Shown one piece after another: positions 6,065 to 9,780 of a stretch of 9,780 bases of DNA. The position numbers were made by a program, and so were the translations under genes. The notes under the pieces are model-generated. The model worked only from the letters and a program-made list of their open reading frames with translations, was not told the origin of the DNA and ran no database searches. The stretch is from an uncultured Helicobacteraceae bacterium (lineage in GTDB: Bacteria; Campylobacterota; Campylobacteria; Campylobacterales; UBA6016), in the NCBI GenBank assembly GCA_937973585.1, contig CALJKN010000107.1:1-9780 (forward strand), read 5' to 3'. Every line of letters begins with the position of its first letter. Positions within the stretch are counted from its first letter, which is position 1.

Positions 6065-6847
6065 ATGAAACTAAAAATCTACCAAATCGACGCATTCACA
6101 AAAACCATATTCGGCGGCAATCCGGCGGCGGTTGTGCCGCTTGAGAGTTGGCTAGACGACGCCGTTATGCAAAAAATAGCGGAGGAAAACAATCTATCGG
6201 AGACGGCGTTTTTTGCGCCGGAGGGCGGCGGTTTTGGGCTTCGGTGGTTTACGCCCGTCTCCGAGGTTCGGCTTTGCGGGCATGCTACTTTGGCTAGCGC
6301 TTTTGCGTTGTTTGAGATATTGGGGTTTAGCGGCGATACGATAGCGTTTGAGACAAAAAGCGGCGCTCTAACAGTCGCAAAAGAGGCGAACGGTAGGCTG
6401 TGTATGGATTTTCCGATGGAGCCGATGAGGGCGTGCGATGCGCCGACACGGATGATAGAGGCTACCAATGCGACTTTGCTTGAGACGTTTGTCGGGATGG
6501 ATTATATGGCGGTACTGGGGAGCGAGCGTGAGGTTTTGGAGCTAAAGCCCGATTTTGCAAAGCTAAAAGAGCTTGACGGACGCGGGGTTATCGTAACGGC
6601 AAGGGGCGAGACTAGCGACTTTGTCAGTCGATTTTTTGCCCCCAAGTACGGCATAGACGAAGACCCCGTAACAGGCTCCGCACATTGCGCCCTAGCCCCA
6701 TACTGGGGCAAAAAACTAGGCAAAACGACGCTAAACGCAAAACAGCTCTCAAGACGGGGCGGAGAGATAGAGTGCGAACTAAAAGCGGATAGAGTGGCGC
6801 TAAAAGGGTATGCGGCAAAATATATGAGCGGGGAGATAGAGATATGA
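6065..6847 (+). CDS. PhzF family isomerase/epimerase-like protein
   Basis: This 260-residue protein has the two-domain PhzF fold, related to diaminopimelate epimerase. It shows YQIDAFTKTIFGGNPAAVV (residues 6-24), NNLSETAFF with the family's catalytic glutamate at Glu46, WFTPVSEVRLCGHATLASA (61-79) and DEDPVTGSAHC (198-208, with Asp200, Gly204, Ser205 and His207). All active-site positions are present. Phenazine biosynthesis is unlikely because no other phz gene is present; most PhzF homologues act on unknown small molecules. The start is fixed by GGAG (6055-6058), six bases upstream, which sits inside the end of the toxin gene, so translation is coupled to the toxin-antitoxin pair. Its stop overlaps the next gene by four bases. 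Confidence 0.9.
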   Translation: MKLKIYQIDAFTKTIFGGNPAAVVPLESWLDDAVMQKIAEENNLSETAFFAPEGGGFGLRWFTPVSEVRLCGHATLASAFALFEILGFSGDTIAFETKSGALTVAKEANGRLCMDFPMEPMRACDAPTRMIEATNATLLETFVGMDYMAVLGSEREVLELKPDFAKLKELDGRGVIVTARGETSDFVSRFFAPKYGIDEDPVTGSAHCALAPYWGKKLGKTTLNAKQLSRRGGEIECELKADRVALKGYAAKYMSGEIEI

Positions 6848-7449
6848 GAAGAGCGGAATTTGAGATAAAAGACAAAGCGGCGCTTGAAGGTTTGTTATCG
6901 GAATGCGAGTACGGTACGTTGGCTCTTTTGGACGGCGATGCCCCTTACTGTATCCCTCTGAATTTTGTATGGTTTGAAGACTCTATCTGTTTTCACGGCT
7001 CCCACGAGGGGCGAAAGGTGCAGCTGATAGCCAAAAACCAAAAAGCCTCTTTTTCTGCGGTAAAACCGTATTCACTCATACCGTCATACTTTAGCGGTAC
7101 CATCTCGGCATGTCCGGCGACACATTATTTTGCATCTGCGTACATTGAGGGTGAGATCTCAAAAATAGAAAACGATGCGGAAAAATGCGCCGTACTAAAC
7201 GCCCTGATGCAAAAACTCCAACCGGAAGGCGGATATGAGACGATAGAGGCCACGAATCCGATATACACTAAGATGATATCGCAAACGGCGGTCTTTCGGC
7301 TAAAAGCTGCAAAAACATCGCTAAAGGCAAAACTGGGACAAAACCTAACCCCTCAAAATATGCAAAATATCATAGAGCAACTGGCAAACAGGGGGAGCCA
7401 AACAGATACAGAGACGATAGAGGCAATCAAACGTATCGGGCAAAAGTAA
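6844..7449 (+). CDS. Pyridoxamine 5'-phosphate oxidase-like flavin-binding protein (Pyridox_ox_2 / NimA-like)
   Basis: This 201-residue protein belongs to the flavin-nucleotide-binding split-barrel group that includes 5-nitroimidazole reductases. The visible signatures are CEYGTLALLDGDAPYCIPLNFVW (residues 21-43), ICFHGSHEGRKVQLI (48-62) and a strand returning at YIEGEISKIE (100-109). The C-terminal ~50 residues are helical and extend past the usual domain. It differs from the other PNPOx-fold protein at 219-758, which has the CGxxVP tail. The ATG at 6844 overlaps the stop of the PhzF gene as ATGA, so the two are coupled, and both ride on the toxin-antitoxin transcript. Substrate unknown; FMN binding is inferred from the family. 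Confidence 0.85.
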   Translation: MRRAEFEIKDKAALEGLLSECEYGTLALLDGDAPYCIPLNFVWFEDSICFHGSHEGRKVQLIAKNQKASFSAVKPYSLIPSYFSGTISACPATHYFASAYIEGEISKIENDAEKCAVLNALMQKLQPEGGYETIEATNPIYTKMISQTAVFRLKAAKTSLKAKLGQNLTPQNMQNIIEQLANRGSQTDTETIEAIKRIGQK

Positions 7450-7493
7450 AAAAGACGATGGAGGGGCAATGGCCGCCCTACTCCGTAGTTATT
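7448..7493. terminator. Probable bidirectional terminator between the flavoprotein gene and the TPR frame
   Basis: GGAGGGGC (7460-7467) pairs with GCCC and CTCC (7475-7478 and 7481-7484), with a two-base TA bulge and a seven-base loop. An A-run (7448-7453) lies on the left and a T-run (7488-7493) on the right, so each strand would have a hairpin followed by Us. The T-runs are 6 or more bases from the stem and the hairpin overlaps the end of the minus-strand TPR frame. Confidence 0.5.
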
Positions 7494-8080
7494 TTTTCGG
7501 AATACTCACGTAACATTTTTGTATCCGGATAACCATCTTTTTCAGCCATCTTGATATTCGGTTCAAAATCGCATCTAACAGAGCGTGCCCCGCTTGCCAG
7601 TAGCTCATCCAAAGTTGCTTGTGCCCTATCCGGCGTTTTATCAAAATGAGCCAACACGTAAAACCACATCTCAACGGCAACTTCATCCGTAACATCTTCT
7701 GTCACCGACATGGCTCTTTTTAGGTATTTATCCCCTTCCTCTTTTTTACCCATACCGTACAACAATCCGGCGTATCCACAGTTGTCATAAATACTCATAG
7801 GCTCCAAATCAAGTGCTTTTTTGAAATAATGTTCGGCAGCACCATAATCTTTTTTGACGTTTTTCAAAAAAATCGCATAGTTTCCGATGGTTACACAGTC
7901 CTCACCGTCTAGCCTTATCGACTTTTGATAGTACTTCTCCGCTTCGTCGTACTCTTTTTTGATAAAATCCAGTAACAACGCATAAGTACCTAGAGCCGGA
8001 GCGTAATCGTCGTCTATTTCTATTACTTTTTTTAGGTGTTTTTCGGCTATCTTGTAATCTTTTTTTACGTCAAACTCTTC
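7478..8080 (-). pseudogene. TPR-repeat frame without a start codon: C-terminal part of a frameshifted LRR-TPR gene
   Basis: This frame is open from 8080 to the TAG at 7480-7478 and encodes about 200 residues: three TPR units (KKDYKIAEKHL, KKEYDEAEKYY, KKDYGAAEHYF) and a cap with EMWFYVLAH, AEKDGYPD and a final KITTE. The tail aligns without large gaps to the last ~140 residues of the SIR2 protein at 2025. No ATG or GTG start exists in the first 35 codons; the earliest usable codon, a TTG at 7978, falls mid-repeat and lacks a convincing ribosome site. The frame opens where the LRR gene stops, one reading frame away. The simplest reading is that this is the detached C-terminus of that gene. It could still be made by reinitiation at the TTG. 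TPRs usually mediate protein contacts. Confidence 0.75.
7522..7543. repeat. 22-bp direct repeat, copy 2 (in TPR-cap coding sequence)
   Basis: Identical to 2069-2090 over 22 bases and in the same orientation, encoding the EKDGYPD segment of the shared TPR cap. The flanking sequence is similar but diverged. Confidence 0.85.
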
Positions 8081-9102
8081 TCATAAGCAGAAATATCCAG
8101 CTTAACCTTGCTTCTCATATCGTTGATTGCATCCAGCATCTCTTTTGATTGAGCAAACTCTTGGATTCTATCTAGTGCGTCAAGCTTGTACCCATCTTCA
8201 TCTATAATATCCATGCGCTCTAATGCTTTTTTGATATCCTCTTTTGCTATGCTACAGACAATCTCGACGGACAAATCGATAATCTCACCGGGTAAACAGT
8301 CTACTATTTCGTATATATCATTGACATACTTATGGCATTCAAGCGCTTTATTAGGGAAGACATCGACAATAGAGAGTCCGACCTCTAAGAGATTTTGAGC
8401 AAAAGTCTCATGGTCATCCGTCTCTTCATAATCTAGCAAGATAGTATGGATGAGGGCATCTACTTCGTCTATGTCTTTGTGTTTAACCGCCGCCAAGAAT
8501 GCGGCAAAGCCGTACATATACTTGCAATCCAAAAACCCCAATATATAGTTGGACATCTCCCAATCTTCAAAAGCTATCTTTTTTGCTACCTTGTAGAGCT
8601 CATCTCTTCTGATTCCAAAATCTCTTGAAGTGATGTATAGATTTGTCCTAGATAGGTAGTCTATGATTTTTTCATCTCTTACGGCGTTGTCATTTATGCT
8701 CATGTAGGTTGAGTTTACATGGATATCTTGACAGCCGTTAGCTATGAGCGCTTTTAAATCATCGTCTTTTATCTTGAATTCATAGCAGTTGCTAACATGT
8801 ATTTTTTTGAGATTTGGCAGATGAAATATCTCGCTAGGAGTCTCTAGCGCATTTCTAGCAAAAATAGAGAGCTCGGTGAGTGTTTTTAGCTCCCCTATCT
8901 CTTTTGGGATTTTGCCCCTGTACCAATCCCCTAGCGGCAATATAAGCTTTTTGACGGTGAGTAGCTCATCCGGCTCGGTCGGCAGTCCTACATGGCCGTC
9001 ATAGTTTTTGTAATCAGCTCTTATCCTCTCTATCTCTTTTATAGGATTTTCAAGCGCCCAGTTTTGCAGAGCCTCTATCCAGCTGTTTTGCGGTGTGTGC
9101 AT
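8065..9102 (-). CDS. Leucine-rich-repeat protein, N-terminal part of a frameshifted LRR-TPR gene
   Basis: The 345-residue frame begins with a Trp-rich helix (NSWIEALQNWALENPIKEI), then GLPTEPDELLTVKKLILPL (residues 39-57) and about three leucine-rich repeats (roughly 47-130) with PKEIGELKTLTEL and PSEIFHLPNLKKI. Residues ~145-340 are predicted mainly helical, without a domain I recognise. No signal peptide or membrane segment is seen, so it is probably cytosolic. The ATG at 9102-9100 has an excellent AAGGAG five bases upstream. The last residues, ISAYEKSLT, resemble helix A of a TPR (IGNYALFL in the paralogue), and the frame then stops at TAA (8067-8065). Adding one G between 8071 and 8070 on the coding strand continues SL into DVKKDYKIAEK. 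It lies 51 bases after the zinc-ribbon gene on the same strand. Function unknown; a binding role is inferred. Confidence 0.75.
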   Translation of the reverse strand: MHTPQNSWIEALQNWALENPIKEIERIRADYKNYDGHVGLPTEPDELLTVKKLILPLGDWYRGKIPKEIGELKTLTELSIFARNALETPSEIFHLPNLKKIHVSNCYEFKIKDDDLKALIANGCQDIHVNSTYMSINDNAVRDEKIIDYLSRTNLYITSRDFGIRRDELYKVAKKIAFEDWEMSNYILGFLDCKYMYGFAAFLAAVKHKDIDEVDALIHTILLDYEETDDHETFAQNLLEVGLSIVDVFPNKALECHKYVNDIYEIVDCLPGEIIDLSVEIVCSIAKEDIKKALERMDIIDEDGYKLDALDRIQEFAQSKEMLDAINDMRSKVKLDISAYEKSLT

Positions 9103-9153
9103 CAGAACTCCTTATCCATAGGTTTTTATCGCTCAAGTTTTCTGTATTTCCTC

Positions 9154-9430
9154 TCAATCCCACAATCCATACTCTTCAAATTCCAAACTATACTGTTTGC
9201 AAGCCGGACAATAATTTGATTTTTCTTTCAAGATTACTGCTTGTTCATACCGAGTTTCCCAGAAGATATCTTCTCTATCCTTTATTTGCTTCAAATATTG
9301 AGCCACAATTTTTGCACAAAAAAGGAAAGAGGAGATAGTCAACACCGGAAAAATTTATCATTCCACGATCGACATAAATCTCATCCTGTTCAAAACCGCA
9401 TTGGCAGCTAGCTCTAACCATAGTACCCAT
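9154..9430 (-). pseudogene. Small six-cysteine zinc-ribbon protein interrupted by a frameshift
   Basis: The first frame (9430-9275) encodes MGTMVRASCQCGFEQDEIYV through FLCKNCGSIFEANKG and then hits TAG. The overlapping +1 frame continues DREDIFWETRYEQAV, NYCPACKQYSLEF and EEYGLWD, stopping at 9154. Together they give a ~91-residue protein with cysteine pairs CQC, CKNC and CPAC, typical of a zinc ribbon; each half alone is an incomplete zinc site. Removing one A from the AAA at about 9280 joins them as EANKDREDIFW. The ATG at 9430-9428 has AAAGGA seven bases upstream; the frame stays open about 30 more codons upstream (ATGs at 9499 and 9520), so a longer start is possible. It precedes the LRR gene. 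A true mutation and a read error cannot be told apart here. Confidence 0.65.
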
Positions 9431-9640
9431 GTCAAATTCCTTTATATGATAGTCTATTGTGTTGCCATGCTTGTCAAGACAACCATCTCCTTTTTTCATC
9501 TTTAATTCAGAAAAAGCCACAAAGTATTTTATTCAATGCTCTCGAAGAGTTTTGCTTGCGACTCATACACATTGGATCCAAGGCTATCCTATTGAGTATT
9601 TCAACTTTAGCATACATAAAAAATGGATTGTTTATTTTTG

Positions 9641-9780
9641 TTATTCCTCAGAAAGATTTATGCCATCGGTGTTACTTTGCGCTTTTTCTATTGTATTTTT
9701 TTCCTCCAACACCTCGCTAGCCTCTCTCTCCAGCCTATCCCTCTCGCTCTCTAGCTCTTTTTTTGCCTCCTCAAAATACT
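9641..9780 (-). CDS. C-terminal 45 residues of a charged coiled-coil protein (runs off the window)
   Basis: The minus-strand frame enters at the window edge and ends at TAA (9643-9641). It is rich in Glu, Lys and Arg with a heptad-like pattern (KKELESERDRLEREASEVLEEK), followed by a short polar tail ending INLSEE. This indicates the end of a long alpha-helical or coiled-coil region; the rest of the protein is outside the window, so no family can be named. It lies upstream of the zinc-ribbon and LRR genes on the same strand. The 210 bases between its stop and the zinc-ribbon ATG contain no convincing gene. Confidence 0.6.
   Translation of the reverse strand, partial: YFEEAKKELESERDRLEREASEVLEEKNTIEKAQSNTDGINLSEE

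Noticed and set aside
7478..7978. Independent TPR gene starting at TTG 7978
   Set aside because: The TTG falls inside a TPR unit and TPR-coding sequence continues upstream of it to 8080, so it is unlikely to be the native start.
8065..8083. Programmed -1 ribosomal frameshift joining the LRR and TPR frames
   Set aside because: The A7 run begins within and after the zero-frame stop codon, so slippage there is too late, and no X-XXY-YYZ heptamer lies just before the stop. A simple indel explains it better.
9507..9617. 36-residue minus-strand frame starting MYAKVEIL between the coiled-coil and zinc-ribbon genes
   Set aside because: No ribosome site and no recognisable family; the length is expected by chance.
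9457..9720. Plus-strand 87-residue hydrophobic frame near the right end
   Set aside because: It is antisense to the coiled-coil C-terminus and the zinc-ribbon upstream region; its hydrophobic look reflects the complement of Lys/Glu-rich codons.

Overview
The window is ordinary bacterial chromosomal DNA, moderately AT-rich, gene-dense and with short intergenic gaps. Frequent ATA isoleucine codons, A/T-rich spacers and the types of hypothetical protein present (SIR2-TPR, WxxAL-type leucine-rich-repeat, DUF2461) suggest a Campylobacterota (epsilonproteobacterial) genome. That placement is inference; no rRNA, tRNA or marker gene is present to confirm it.

Left end (1-2017): a TetR-type repressor gene (1442-2017, +) faces a three-gene minus-strand operon: a carboxymuconolactone-decarboxylase (AhpD-like) protein, a pyridoxamine-phosphate-oxidase-fold flavoprotein, and the first 65 codons of the radical SAM protein YgiQ. 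Two near-identical 16-bp palindromes in the divergent promoter region are very likely the repressor's operators, so this looks like a small self-regulated redox or electrophile-response unit.

Middle-left (2025-4669): a minus-strand SIR2-domain plus TPR protein of the kind linked to NAD-consuming phage defence, then a two-gene plus-strand operon of a DUF1801 protein and a DUF2461 protein joined by an ATGA overlap.

Middle-right (4670-7449): a strong promoter, preceded by a perfect 10-bp inverted repeat, drives a type IV toxin-antitoxin pair of the AbiE family (AbiEi antitoxin/repressor and AbiEii nucleotidyltransferase toxin). A PhzF-family isomerase and a second PNPOx-like flavoprotein follow with no gap, so the four genes form one translationally coupled operon. 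It ends in a hairpin that looks like a terminator for both strands.

Right end (7478-9780, all minus strand): the C-terminus of a charged coiled-coil protein, a small six-cysteine zinc-ribbon protein broken by a +1 frameshift, and a leucine-rich-repeat protein whose frame closes exactly where an open TPR frame without a start codon begins. Restoring one G at 8070/8071 joins the last two into one LRR-helical-TPR protein of about 546 residues. Its TPR tail is a close paralogue of the SIR2 protein's tail, including the final KITTE. The window thus holds two proteins with the same C-terminal TPR cassette and unrelated N-terminal domains. This modular family is the most interesting possibility here, together with two predicted leaderless repressor mRNAs that share the same promoter-to-ATG geometry.
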